Notes: generated by a model not told the origin, from the sequence alone. 8,211 bases of DNA from an uncultured Emergencia sp. (GCA_902476665.1 CABSEO010000068.1:1-8211); one strand, 5' to 3'; positions 1-6,966 are shown, numbered from the stretch's first letter. Program-made: numbers and translations.

Positions 1-147
1 TCTTTCTGCGCTGAAAAAATATTCATAGCGAAGATTTCCCGGTTCATTTCTTGTAGTTTCAATAATTCCAGCCCTCTTTACCTCATCATAAAATCTGCAG
101 GCAATCTCTCTATTCTCTGCGGTATAGGTTACATGAAGATAATACAT
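1..147 (-). CDS. ABM-domain (putative quinol monooxygenase, YgiN-like) protein, partial
   Basis: Only the first 49 residues are inside the window; the gene runs off the left edge. The translation starts MYYLHVTYTA and continues through FYDEVKRAGIIE to PGNLRYEYFFSAE. This is the usual opening of small ABM-fold proteins (about 95-110 residues): a first beta strand, a helix, then the 'E.GNLRYEYF' strand. Known members are cofactor-free monooxygenases acting on quinols or polyketides, but many are uncharacterised, so the substrate here is unknown. I chose the ATG at 145-147 because an AAAGGA Shine-Dalgarno sits 8 nt upstream (156-161) and the protein then begins exactly at the first strand. The frame stays open upstream to another ATG at 262-264, giving a 39-residue extension without a good ribosome binding site. 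Family assignment is fairly secure, function is not. Confidence 0.75.
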   Translation of the reverse strand, partial: MYYLHVTYTAENREIACRFYDEVKRAGIIETTRNEPGNLRYEYFFSAER

Positions 148-155
148 ATAATTTT

Positions 156-161
156 TCCTTT
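156..161 (-). promoter_or_regulatory. Ribosome binding site deciding the ABM gene start
   Basis: AAAGGA on the minus strand with an 8-nt spacer to the ATG at 147. The alternative in-frame ATG at 264 has only A/T-rich sequence in front of it, so this site supports the shorter protein. Confidence 0.6.
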
Positions 162-262
162 CTGCAAAAGCAAATCTTATCTGTTCTCCGTTGAACCCGA
201 AAAATTTCAGTCTGTCAAGGTCTGTATTATGGTCGGGAAACAACATGCAAGACACTTCTTCC

Positions 263-289
263 ATATTTGTATTAATAAAATACAAATAT
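263..289. promoter_or_regulatory. 11-bp perfect palindrome, possible operator
   Basis: ATATTTGTATT (263-273) is repeated as its exact reverse complement (279-289) around a 5-nt centre, AATAA. It lies 116 nt upstream of the preferred ABM start and overlaps the alternative ATG at 264. No T-run follows it and it is almost pure A/T, so it does not look like a terminator. A binding site for a dimeric repressor controlling the ABM gene is the most natural reading, but no regulator gene is visible in the window, so this is inference. Confidence 0.4.
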
Positions 290-323
290 GATTTTCGGAA
301 AACGGCATAATAATTTCGTAGCA

Positions 324-351
324 AAAAGACTCGGAAATATCCGAGTCTTTT
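324..351 (-). terminator. Rho-independent terminator of the thiolase gene (possibly bidirectional)
   Basis: An 11-bp perfect stem (324-334 paired with 341-351), loop AAATAT, with core GACTCGG/CCGAGTC. The minus-strand transcript leaves the hairpin through a run of T residues, and the hairpin begins 17 nt after the thiolase stop codon. The plus-strand exit is also T-rich (TCTTTATT), so it could act in both directions, although no plus-strand gene ends here. Confidence 0.85.
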
Positions 352-368
352 CTTTATTAAATGTTTAT

Positions 369-1553
369 TTATTTTTCAATTACAACCGCAGTGCCCATAC
401 CGCCGCCGATACACAGAGTTGCAAGACCTAATTTAGCATCTTCTCTCTTGTGCATTTCGTAAATCAGGGAAATCAGAATTCTTGCGCCGGAAGCTCCGAT
501 AGGATGTCCCAGAGCAATAGCTCCACCATTTACGTTCAGCTTTTCAGGATCAAATCCCAGCTCTTTGCCTACTGCTACAGACTGAGCAGCAAAAGCTTCG
601 TTTGCTTCAATTAAGTCCATATCAGCGATAGTATAGCCTGCTTTTTCTAATGCCTTCTTGGAAGAAGGAACAGGTCCGATACCCATGATCTTCGGATCTA
701 CGCCTGCGGAAGCATAACCTTTGATTGTGCACAGAGGCTTCAGGCCTAATTCGTCAGCTTTTTCTTTGGACATAACAACCAGAGCAGCACCAGCATCATT
801 AATACCGGAAGCGTTAGCAGCAGTTACCACACCGCCATCTCTCTTGAATGCAGGCTTCAGCTTAGCCATCTTCTCCAAAGAAGCACCAAACTTAGGATAT
901 TCGTCAGTATCAAATACGATAGGATCGCCTTTTCTCTGCGGAATTTCTACAGGAACGATTTCTTCCTTGAATTTTCCTGCTTTTACTGCAGCCTCTGCCT
1001 TATGCTGAGAAGCTACGGAGAATTCATCCAGTTCTTCTCTTGTCAGACCCCACTGTTCTGCAATGTTTTCTGCAGTGATTCCCATGTGATAGTTGTTGAA
1101 CGCATCCCAAAGACCATCGTTTACCATCATGTCAATCATCTGTGTATTGTTCATTCTGGCTCCCCATCTGCCTGCAGGAACAGCATATGCTGCTGCGGAC
1201 ATGTTTTCTGCACCACCTGCAACGATGATATCTGCATCGCCAGCTTTGATGATCTGTGCAGCTAATTCTACCGCTCTCAGACCGGAACCGCAAACCTTGT
1301 TGATTGTCATAGTAGGAACTTCAATAGGAATACCAGCATCTAAAGACATCTGTCTGGACACGTTCTGTCCTAATCCACCCTGAAGTACGCAACCCATAAT
1401 AACTTCATCTACCATTTCAGGCTTAATGCCGGCTCTCTCGATTGCAGCTTTGATAGCGATTGCTCCTAACTTTCTTGCAGGAATGTCCTTCAGAGAGCCG
1501 CCGAAGCTGCCGATCGGAGTTCTGGCTGCACCTACGATTACTACCTCTTTCAT
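369..1553 (-). CDS. thlA: Acetyl-CoA acetyltransferase (biosynthetic thiolase)
   Basis: Condenses two acetyl-CoA into acetoacetyl-CoA plus CoA, reversibly, in the cytoplasm. In anaerobic Clostridia this is the entry step to butyrate or related four-carbon products. The 394-residue length is standard. All three catalytic positions are visible: the acyl-accepting Cys88 in NKVCGSG, His350 in [16 protein letters not shown], and the proton-handling Cys381 in CIGGGMG. The GGAENMS and NEAFA motifs are also present. The start is fixed by AAGGAGGT at 1561-1568, 7 nt before the ATG. The gene stands alone: no crotonase, hydroxybutyryl-CoA dehydrogenase or CoA transferase gene is in view, so the pathway it feeds cannot be read from context. 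A strong terminator follows it. A ketothiolase with another preferred chain length is possible, but the sequence looks like a typical clostridial ThlA. Confidence 0.95.
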   Translation of the reverse strand: MKEVVIVGAARTPIGSFGGSLKDIPARKLGAIAIKAAIERAGIKPEMVDEVIMGCVLQGGLGQNVSRQMSLDAGIPIEVPTMTINKVCGSGLRAVELAAQIIKAGDADIIVAGGAENMSAAAYAVPAGRWGARMNNTQMIDMMVNDGLWDAFNNYHMGITAENIAEQWGLTREELDEFSVASQHKAEAAVKAGKFKEEIVPVEIPQRKGDPIVFDTDEYPKFGASLEKMAKLKPAFKRDGGVVTAANASGINDAGAALVVMSKEKADELGLKPLCTIKGYASAGVDPKIMGIGPVPSSKKALEKAGYTIADMDLIEANEAFAAQSVAVGKELGFDPEKLNVNGGAIALGHPIGASGARILISLIYEMHKREDAKLGLATLCIGGGMGTAVVIEK

Positions 1554-1590
1554 AATATGTACCTCCTTATAATATAAGCCAAATCCTGGC

Positions 1591-1618
1591 GTTATAACAA
1601 CGCTGTATTTATCGTTAA
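1591..1618 (-). promoter_or_regulatory. Candidate promoter for the thiolase gene
   Basis: On the minus strand, TTAACG (1613-1618) and TATAAC (1591-1596) are 16 nt apart and would give a leader of about 30 nt before the ATG at 1553. Both hexamers are imperfect. No terminator hairpin is visible between the upstream DUF2156 gene and this site, so read-through from the upstream operon is also possible. Confidence 0.35.
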
Positions 1619-1660
1619 AATTTTGTTAAATTATTCACATACTTATTTTACTATATGATA

Positions 1661-2593
1661 CTACAAAAAGCAACCACAATATTTTTCTTCCATATGACAT
1701 GGTTTAAGAGCTTCTTTCGCTTTCCTGAGATTTTCAAGTCCCATATCTTCTTCCCGGTTAATATAAAGAATCTCGTCTGGAAGACTCTTTGCAAATTCAC
1801 TGCAAACCACCTGATAAAGGCCCCTGATATCTGCCGCCTTTTCAAAATGTTCCACAGCTGTATCACCACTGAGACGTTCACCAATGGCAAAGGCCTGAAT
1901 TTTTCCATCAATGAGTACCGCCACAGAATAGACATCAGGGTCTTCTATCATCTGCAGAATCTCCCCAATAGCTTCTTCTTCCATGTTCAGGCTTTCCATT
2001 TCTTCTGCGCTGTAATCTCTGCTTGCTTTCAAACTTTTAACCAGCTGCAGAATCTCTGCTGTCATAGTTCTGTCAATCGCCTTTACCTCATAGGTGTAGT
2101 TCTTCAGAAAATAGTTCATATGATTCTTTTTTTTGTGAAGTGCCCGTCCGCTTAAGGTTATCAGTTTGTCTTTCAGATACACATATTCGTCTGCATCACG
2201 ATCATGAGAAAACACAATTTCTCCCGGAAAGGCCTTTTCCAAATATTTTACCATATGACCGGGCACTAATTCAATAGAAAAGGCAATCTTCCTCTCTTCA
2301 AATCTTCTGCGTGCTTCCAGAATCGTCTCTCTCAACTTCTCAGGCTCATATTGTCCCGTCTTTGTCAGAGGCATGGAAATGATAGCACTCGGTTCCCTGA
2401 TCATACAGTCTGCACCTGCCATACAGAGATAGTCTCCAATTACCTCCCAGCAAAGACAATGAGTATTTCTCCAAATATAATTTGCAAGAAATGTATATCC
2501 TGCCCCTCTATAGTCGAAGCCGCTGAAGTATTCCTTCAGGATAACAATATCCTCTTCTGTTAAATTTTCAAAGCTATGCTTGAAAATATTCAT
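1661..2593 (-). CDS. DUF2156 family protein (phosphatidylglycerol lysyltransferase C-terminal-like fold)
   Basis: This 310-residue soluble protein has no signal peptide or membrane segment. It matches DUF2156, a family with two GNAT-like halves that also forms the catalytic C-terminal part of lysyl-phosphatidylglycerol synthase MprF. Recognisable blocks are DADEYVYL with LSGRALHKKKNHMNYF (about 133-162), then AVEHFEKA (247-254), GLYQVVCSEFA (258-268) and INREEDMGLENLRKAKEALKP (278-298). Unlike MprF it lacks the flippase domain, and the natural substrate of these stand-alone proteins is not known to me; a role in transferring an aminoacyl or acyl group is only inferred from the fold. Its ATG overlaps the surE stop codon (ATGA), with a GGAG about 10 nt upstream inside surE, so translation is probably coupled to surE. 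It is last in the three-gene set. Confidence 0.85.
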   Translation of the reverse strand: MNIFKHSFENLTEEDIVILKEYFSGFDYRGAGYTFLANYIWRNTHCLCWEVIGDYLCMAGADCMIREPSAIISMPLTKTGQYEPEKLRETILEARRRFEERKIAFSIELVPGHMVKYLEKAFPGEIVFSHDRDADEYVYLKDKLITLSGRALHKKKNHMNYFLKNYTYEVKAIDRTMTAEILQLVKSLKASRDYSAEEMESLNMEEEAIGEILQMIEDPDVYSVAVLIDGKIQAFAIGERLSGDTAVEHFEKAADIRGLYQVVCSEFAKSLPDEILYINREEDMGLENLRKAKEALKPCHMEEKYCGCFL

Positions 2594-3342
2594 ATATTAA
2601 GACTCCATTCTTTTATTTTATCCAAGGTGCCATAATCTGTAAAATCAAACTGCAGAGGTGTAATCACTGCATAATTTCCTTCCACTGCAGAAAGATCCGT
2701 CTCTGCTCCGTCTCCGGTCTGTGCTGCAGGTTCTCCCGACAGAGCAAAACCTCCCTCCACCTGATGAAACTTATCATCATAATATCTGGTTGTTGCCAGA
2801 GGCATATACTTTATGCCTCTGATCTGCTCCTTCGGCAGATTCGGCACGTTAATGCTGATAACAACCGACTTGTCCATCTTGCCATAGGTTAGCCCAATAA
2901 CGTCCTTCGCCAGCTTTACGGCCGTATCAAAATAGACTGCATCGTGATCATCCACTGATACCGCCACAGCATGATACCCGCTGAGGGCAGCTTCTGCCGC
3001 CGCACCCACAGTTCCCGAATAAAGAGTATCTCTTCCAAGATTACTTCCCATATTAATACCTGAATATACCATATCGATTTCAATCCCGGCTTCTTCGAGA
3101 AACTGCAGCCCAGCCTTTGTACAGTCTGCAGGAGAGCCACTGGTTTTGTAAGCTGCTTTTGCTCCGGGAAAATTCGTTTTCTCAATGATAATTGTCTGGC
3201 CCAGCGTGAGGGAGTGTCTTTTTGCACTGCGCTGTCCATCAGGTGCGCAGACATAGACCTCCGCAACTTCAGAAAGCCCCTGTACCAGTGCCCCCAGACC
3301 CTCTGACTGAATTCCATCATCATTCACTACCAGTATATTCAT
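2590..3342 (-). CDS. surE: 5'/3'-nucleotidase SurE
   Basis: A metal-dependent phosphatase that removes phosphate from nucleoside 5'- and 3'-monophosphates; some homologues also act on short polyphosphate. It is cytoplasmic and usually dimeric. The 250-residue length is normal. Metal ligands expected for the family are all present: Asp8 and Asp9 in the N-terminal VNDDG motif, Ser39 in DGQRSAKRHS, and Asn97 in YSGINMGSNLGRDTLYSGTVGAA. The GSPADC segment (about 69-74) and NVPNLP are also typical. Its ATG overlaps the stop of the upstream sirtuin gene as ATGA, with AAAGGTG about 13 nt before the start. Its own TGA overlaps the start of the DUF2156 gene in the same way. In some bacteria surE sits beside pcm and rpoS in stationary-phase survival clusters; that context is absent here. 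Confidence 0.95.
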   Translation of the reverse strand: MNILVVNDDGIQSEGLGALVQGLSEVAEVYVCAPDGQRSAKRHSLTLGQTIIIEKTNFPGAKAAYKTSGSPADCTKAGLQFLEEAGIEIDMVYSGINMGSNLGRDTLYSGTVGAAAEAALSGYHAVAVSVDDHDAVYFDTAVKLAKDVIGLTYGKMDKSVVISINVPNLPKEQIRGIKYMPLATTRYYDDKFHQVEGGFALSGEPAAQTGDGAETDLSAVEGNYAVITPLQFDFTDYGTLDKIKEWSLNI

Positions 3343-4064
3343 GATAAATCCATCACCTTTCCAATTGCATCATAAATCACAAGGTTCGCTCTATCGTCAT
3401 ATGGCGTCTTTGACTTATTGATCAGCACCAGATTTTTTCCCTTAAAATAATTGATCAGACCCGCTGCAGGATATACTACCAGAGAAGTTCCTCCAATGAT
3501 CAGTGTATCCGCCCTAGAAATAGCATCCACCGCACCTGAAATGCAGTCTTCATCCAGCATTTCTTCATAAAGCACCACATCCGGCTTTACAATCCCGCCA
3601 CACTGACAATACGGAACCCCCTCTTTACAGTGACTTTCATCAAGTACGTAAGCCACATCATGAAACTTTCCGCACTTTTCGCAATAATTTCTCAGCACAC
3701 TACCATGAAGCTCATAGACCTTCTTACTGCCTGCTTTCTGGTGCAGTCCGTCAATATTCTGCGTCACTACCGCCTTCAGTTTGCCCATTTCCTCCAGTTT
3801 TGCCAGAGCAAGATGAGCCTGGTTGGGCAGAGCATCCGGATAAAGCAGGTTTTCTTTGTAATACTGAAAGAACAGTTTCGTATGATTTTTATAAAAGGAA
3901 TGTGAGAGCATGGTTTCAGGAGAATGACCGTATTTCTGTTGCGCATGATAAAGACCACTCTCTGAACGAAAATCAGGAATATTGCTTTCCGTGGAAACTC
4001 CTGCACCACCAAAAAAGACAATATTGTCACTCTCATCAATGACTTTTTTTAATCTTTCATCCAT
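3339..4064 (-). CDS. cobB: NAD-dependent protein deacylase, Sir2 (sirtuin) family
   Basis: Removes acetyl or other acyl groups from lysines, consuming NAD+ and releasing nicotinamide and O-acyl-ADP-ribose. The 241 residues are a single sirtuin domain of usual bacterial length. Seen in order: the NAD-binding GGAGVSTESNIPDFRS (19-34), TQNIDGLH (101-108), the catalytic His120 in ELHGS, a zinc module with Cys128-x2-Cys131 and Cys153-x-Cys155, KPDVVLYEE (160-168), and the ribose-binding GTSLVVYPA (192-200). The second zinc pair is CxC rather than the commoner CxxC. The start is set by AAGGAGGT at 4075-4082. It is the first gene of a set with surE and the DUF2156 gene, and it diverges from the patatin gene. 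Nothing suggests the macrodomain-linked SirTM type or a long anti-phage Sir2 protein. The gene symbol is a generic family name; substrate specificity is unknown. Confidence 0.93.
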   Translation of the reverse strand: MDERLKKVIDESDNIVFFGGAGVSTESNIPDFRSESGLYHAQQKYGHSPETMLSHSFYKNHTKLFFQYYKENLLYPDALPNQAHLALAKLEEMGKLKAVVTQNIDGLHQKAGSKKVYELHGSVLRNYCEKCGKFHDVAYVLDESHCKEGVPYCQCGGIVKPDVVLYEEMLDEDCISGAVDAISRADTLIIGGTSLVVYPAAGLINYFKGKNLVLINKSKTPYDDRANLVIYDAIGKVMDLS

Positions 4065-4108
4065 ATTGTCAGTTACCTCCTTTTACGGTAGAATAGACAT
4101 AATAATTA

Positions 4109-4117
4109 AGTATACCA
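4109..4117 (-). promoter_or_regulatory. Candidate extended -10 promoter of the sirtuin-surE-DUF2156 unit
   Basis: TGGTATACT on the minus strand is a near-ideal extended -10 element (TGn plus TATAAT with one change). Transcription would start near 4102, about 38 nt before the ATG. No good -35 hexamer is found 17 nt upstream, which an extended -10 can tolerate. Confidence 0.45.
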
Positions 4118-4152
4118 CATCTTTGGGTTAAAAAACAGAAAGGATTTGTAAA

Positions 4153-5301
4153 ATGTCTGATCGGATTCAAAACAGCACTCAGATTTCTGAAAGAAAAACA
4201 GCTCTGGTTCTCAGTGGAGGCGGCTCCCGTGGCGCCTATCAGTGCGGTGTCTGGCAGGCTCTTACTGAGTTGGGAATCAAAATAGATATTGTGGTCGGTG
4301 TTTCTGTAGGGGCTGTCAACGGTGTCATGGTCGTTCAGGGTGACGCTGTTAAAACCGCTGGTTTATGGAGAGAAATGGAAACTGATATGGTCTTTGATGT
4401 AGAAGAAGGTGCACAGCTTCAGGATTTTGCCAAAGCTTTTTTTGTCAGTCAGGGTGCAGGCTCCACAGGCATGCAGGCCCTGCTCAGCGAATACGTAGAT
4501 GAGGACGCTGTGAGAAAATCCCCTGTAGACTTCGGTCTGGTCACCGTGGAAGTCCCATCCATGAAGGCTCACTATCTCTGGAAAGAAGATATCCCTAAAG
4601 GTCAGCTCTGCGATTATATCACCGCCAGTGCTTCTGCCTTTCCTGCTGTGCATGCTGCCGAAATTGACGGCCGCTACTTTATTGACGGTGGCTATGAAGA
4701 TAACCTGCCTGTAACAATGGCGCTCGAAAAAGGGGCTACCGAGGTTATCGCTGTCTACCTTGATGCAGTGGGGCGATTCAAACCTTCCGAGCTGAAAGAA
4801 GTCCCCAATCTGACTTTTATTGAAAGCAAATGGAATCTTGGAGACTTCCTTGTATTTGATATCGCAAACGCCAAAAGAATTCTGCGTCTCGGATATCTGG
4901 ATGCCATGAAAACCTATGGCATCTACGATGGCTTTTACTATACCTTTGCAAAAGATATTTTTGATAAAAGAACCTTAAAGCAGGCAGATCATGCCGCCCG
5001 TATTTTCAAGCTGGATCCCCTGATTCTCTATCGGAGAGACTACTTTGAAGAGGAACTGAAAAAGGCTGTAGAAAAAACAAAATCTGAACGTGGCGGCAGC
5101 TTTGAGATCTCGGATTTAACCAGCCTGAGCAAAATTAAAGAACTGATGAAGCTGGCAGAAAAAACCGGTATCACGCTATACATTGCAGAAAGCCTGCGAC
5201 AGAAAGGCCAAGAAAGTTTTTTCCTGACCCGATATGTTTCCCGGCTGCTCAGGGAAGAGGTTTCTGCTGCAAAACTGCTTGTCAAGTGGAATCTGGTATA
5301 G
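4153..5301 (+). CDS. Patatin-like phospholipase family protein
   Basis: A predicted serine acyl hydrolase acting on membrane or neutral lipids with a Ser-Asp dyad. The N-terminal half shows the complete patatin signature: the oxyanion-hole SGGGSRGAYQCGV (21-33), the nucleophile Ser51 in GVSVG (49-53), SASAFPAVHA (159-168), and the catalytic Asp178 in FIDGGYEDNLP. No signal peptide or membrane segment is visible. Residues from about 205 to 382 form a long C-terminal part that I cannot assign. The start is supported by AAAGGA about 10 nt upstream of the ATG. The gene is the only plus-strand gene in the window and is divergently arranged with the sirtuin operon. The hairpin after it lacks a U-tract, so its transcription end is unclear. 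No nucleotide-cyclase or other defence gene accompanies it, so it is most likely a lipid-metabolism enzyme. Confidence 0.92.
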   Translation: MSDRIQNSTQISERKTALVLSGGGSRGAYQCGVWQALTELGIKIDIVVGVSVGAVNGVMVVQGDAVKTAGLWREMETDMVFDVEEGAQLQDFAKAFFVSQGAGSTGMQALLSEYVDEDAVRKSPVDFGLVTVEVPSMKAHYLWKEDIPKGQLCDYITASASAFPAVHAAEIDGRYFIDGGYEDNLPVTMALEKGATEVIAVYLDAVGRFKPSELKEVPNLTFIESKWNLGDFLVFDIANAKRILRLGYLDAMKTYGIYDGFYYTFAKDIFDKRTLKQADHAARIFKLDPLILYRRDYFEEELKKAVEKTKSERGGSFEISDLTSLSKIKELMKLAEKTGITLYIAESLRQKGQESFFLTRYVSRLLREEVSAAKLLVKWNLV

Positions 5302-5323
5302 GGGACCGCATCTCAAAAGGCAT

Positions 5324-5351
5324 AACAGGCATGAAATCCCTAATGCCTGTT
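5324..5351. repeat. 9-bp inverted repeat between patatin and thiC
   Basis: AACAGGCAT (5324-5332) pairs perfectly with 5343-5351 across a 10-nt loop. Downstream on the plus strand is CTCCCACAAG with no T-run, so it is a poor terminator for the patatin gene. On the minus strand a short TTTT follows about 6 nt after the stem. It may be a weak secondary end signal for either gene. Confidence 0.4.
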
Positions 5352-5386
5352 CTCCCACAAGGAATTGCACAGCACCATATACAATA

Positions 5387-5408
5387 AAGGAGCCGAAATG
5401 GGCTCCTT
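5387..5408 (-). terminator. Terminator of thiC
   Basis: A perfect 8-bp stem AAGGAGCC/GGCTCCTT (5387-5394 with 5401-5408) and a 6-nt loop, 7 nt after the thiC stop codon. The minus-strand exit continues as TTATTGTAT, a modest U-rich tail. On the plus strand the exit (CACACTATT) is poor in T, so it probably works mainly for thiC. Confidence 0.65.
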
Positions 5409-5415
5409 CACACTA

Positions 5416-6720
5416 TTACAATATATCAATATGTTCTCCCGCCAGAGCTTTATTCATACTGCGTACTGCACAGAACTTACCGCACATGGAGCAGGTATCA
5501 TCATGTTCCGGCTTTCTGTCCTCACGGATTTTTTTCGCGGTTTCCGGGTCAATAGCACAGGCCCACTGGGCTTCCCAGTCCAGTTCACGACGGGCATCCG
5601 CCATTTTATCATCGATCTCTCTGGCGCCGCGGACACCTTTTGCAATATCCCCTGCATGGGCTGCAATTTTGGAGGCGATAATCCCCTGCTTCACATCTTC
5701 TACATTAGGCAGCGCCAGATGTTCTGCGGGAGTTACATAGCAAAGGAAGGCTGCACCCGATGCTGCCGCAATAGCTCCGCCGATGGCAGAGGTAATGTGA
5801 TCATATCCCGGCGCAATATCGGTTACGATAGGTCCCAGCACATAGAACGGTGCACCACTGCAGATAGTCTGCTGCAGTTTCATGTTTGCTGCAATCTGAT
5901 CCATAGGCATATGCCCCGGACCTTCCACCATAACCTGTACATCTTTTGCCCACGCCCGTTTTGTCAGCTCACCCAGACGCACCAGCTCCTCAATCTGGCA
6001 TACATCAGAACCATCGGCAAGGCAGCCCGGTCTGCAGGCATCTCCCAAAGAAATAGTAACATCATATTCTCTGCAGATATCCAGAATCTCATCAAAATAC
6101 TCATAAAACGGATTTTCTTCTCCCGTCATTGTCATCCAGGCAAAGACCAGAGAACCGCCTCTGGATACGATATTCATCTTTCTCTTGTGTTTTTTTATCT
6201 GGTCAATAGTTTTCCTGGTAATTCCGCAGTGAAGAGTTACAAAATCCACACCGTCTTCCGCATGAAGTCTGACTACATCGATAAAATCTCTAGCAGTCAG
6301 AGTATCCAGATCTCTCTGATAGTGAATTACAGAATCATAGACAGGCACAGTGCCGATCATAGCCGGACATTCACTTGTCAGCTTTCTTCTGAACGGAATG
6401 GTATCACCGTGGGAGGACAGATCCATGATGGCATGAGCACCCATATTAACTGCCGCCATTACCTTTTCCATCTCCACATTCATATCCTTACAGTCTCTGG
6501 AAACACCCAGATTCACGTTAATCTTTGTCTGAAGCATGGACCCTACACCCTCAGGATCAATACATGTATGCCGTTTATTGGCGCAGATTGCCACCTTTCC
6601 TTCAGCTACCAGAGGCATCAGTTCCTCAGTCGTCATTCGCTCTTTCTTTGCTACGATTTCAAGTTCAGGCGTTACGATTCCCTTGCGCGCCGCCTCCATC
6701 TGCGTTGCGTACTCTCTCAT
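5416..6720 (-). CDS. thiC: Phosphomethylpyrimidine synthase ThiC
   Basis: A radical-SAM enzyme that rearranges aminoimidazole ribotide into hydroxymethylpyrimidine phosphate, the pyrimidine precursor of thiamine. At 434 residues it is the short form without the N-terminal domain found in the E. coli-type protein of over 600 residues. Seen are the N-terminal [23 protein letters not shown] (71-79), [33 protein letters not shown], and [14 protein letters not shown]. The [4Fe-4S] cluster cysteines lie near the C-terminus at Cys410, Cys413 and Cys417 (CSMCGKFC). That spacing is C-x2-C-x3-C, one residue shorter than the classic C-x2-C-x4-C. The ATG at 6718-6720 follows AAGGGAG at 6731-6737 with a 10-nt spacer. 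The gene is single, controlled by the TPP riboswitch and attenuator in its leader, and closed by a terminator. No other thiamine gene is in the window. Confidence 0.97.
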   Translation of the reverse strand: MREYATQMEAARKGIVTPELEIVAKKERMTTEELMPLVAEGKVAICANKRHTCIDPEGVGSMLQTKINVNLGVSRDCKDMNVEMEKVMAAVNMGAHAIMDLSSHGDTIPFRRKLTSECPAMIGTVPVYDSVIHYQRDLDTLTARDFIDVVRLHAEDGVDFVTLHCGITRKTIDQIKKHKRKMNIVSRGGSLVFAWMTMTGEENPFYEYFDEILDICREYDVTISLGDACRPGCLADGSDVCQIEELVRLGELTKRAWAKDVQVMVEGPGHMPMDQIAANMKLQQTICSGAPFYVLGPIVTDIAPGYDHITSAIGGAIAAASGAAFLCYVTPAEHLALPNVEDVKQGIIASKIAAHAGDIAKGVRGAREIDDKMADARRELDWEAQWACAIDPETAKKIREDRKPEHDDTCSMCGKFCAVRSMNKALAGEHIDIL

Positions 6721-6738
6721 TATAAATTCTCTCCCTTC

Positions 6739-6782
6739 AAAAAACCAAAACTGCCGACGCCTCGCAAGGCCTGTCGGCAGTT
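6739..6782 (-). terminator. Rho-independent terminator in the thiC leader (riboswitch expression platform)
   Basis: The minus-strand RNA can form a 10-bp stem (6749-6758 with 6773-6782), extended by an inner GCC/GGC pairing across a 2-nt bulge, followed by TTGG and six T residues (6739-6744). It lies between the TPP aptamer and the thiC ribosome binding site, which is where a riboswitch-controlled attenuator belongs. Ligand binding should favour this hairpin. I could not identify a convincing antiterminator pairing by eye. Confidence 0.88.
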
Positions 6783-6798
6783 AGTATGCTGCTTCTAT

Positions 6799-6881
6799 TT
6801 CCCTACGTTGGCATGATCCAAATCAGGTTACAGGTCGGGACAGCTTCAGCCCCCTCTCAGCCCGCTGCTGCGGACTCCCTT
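6799..6881 (-). ncRNA. TPP riboswitch (THI element)
   Basis: Read on the minus strand, the conserved aptamer elements occur in order: GGGAGTCC at the 5' side (6872-6879), a CCGC-AGCA-GCGG P3 hairpin, the invariant CTGAGA (6855-6860), a G-rich P4 arm, then ACCTGATTTGGATCATGCCA (6809-6828) and the closing ACGTAGGGA. These match the thi-box that binds thiamine pyrophosphate. It sits in the leader of thiC and is followed by an intrinsic terminator, so high TPP should stop transcription before thiC. The outer P1 helix is weak by eye, and exact ends are approximate. Confidence 0.96.
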
Positions 6882-6898
6882 TTTCTTTATATTACTTA

Positions 6899-6927
6899 AT
6901 ACTAGCACTTTCTCTGACGGAATGCAA
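6899..6927 (-). promoter_or_regulatory. Promoter of the thiC riboswitch transcript
   Basis: On the minus strand, TTGCAT (6922-6927), a 17-nt spacer and TAGTAT (6899-6904) preceded by TGC, which gives an extended -10. Transcription would begin near 6892, about 11 nt before the TPP aptamer. Spacing and position fit well. Confidence 0.7.
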
Positions 6928-6966
6928 GCAGTCTTAAAATCCAGGTAACTGATTTCTCAGTAAAAA

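Noticed and set aside
1589..1603. GCGTT/AACGC inverted repeat over the thiolase -10 region
   Set aside because: Only 5 bp per arm, which is expected by chance at this frequency.
1613..1634. Rex-like redox operator upstream of the thiolase gene
   Set aside because: The sequence GTTAAAATTTTGTTAA carries two GTTAA half-sites in the same orientation rather than the inverted TTGTTAA...TTAACAA arrangement, so it does not fit the Rex box.
3339..4064. Sir2 as an anti-phage (Thoeris/DSR/pAgo-associated) protein
   Set aside because: It is a compact 241-residue canonical deacylase with catalytic His and zinc cysteines; defence Sir2 proteins are usually longer and linked to TIR, HerA or Argonaute genes, none of which is present.
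4153..5301. Patatin as a CapV-type effector of a cyclic-nucleotide defence system
   Set aside because: No cGAS-like nucleotidyltransferase, HORMA, E1/E2 or other partner is nearby; its neighbours are housekeeping genes.
5365..6816. Long plus-strand open frame (about 483 codons) opposite thiC
   Set aside because: It is fully antisense to thiC and its riboswitch, is rich in His, Cys and Ser with no recognisable motif, and has no sensible ribosome binding site. It is a shadow of the ThiC coding strand.
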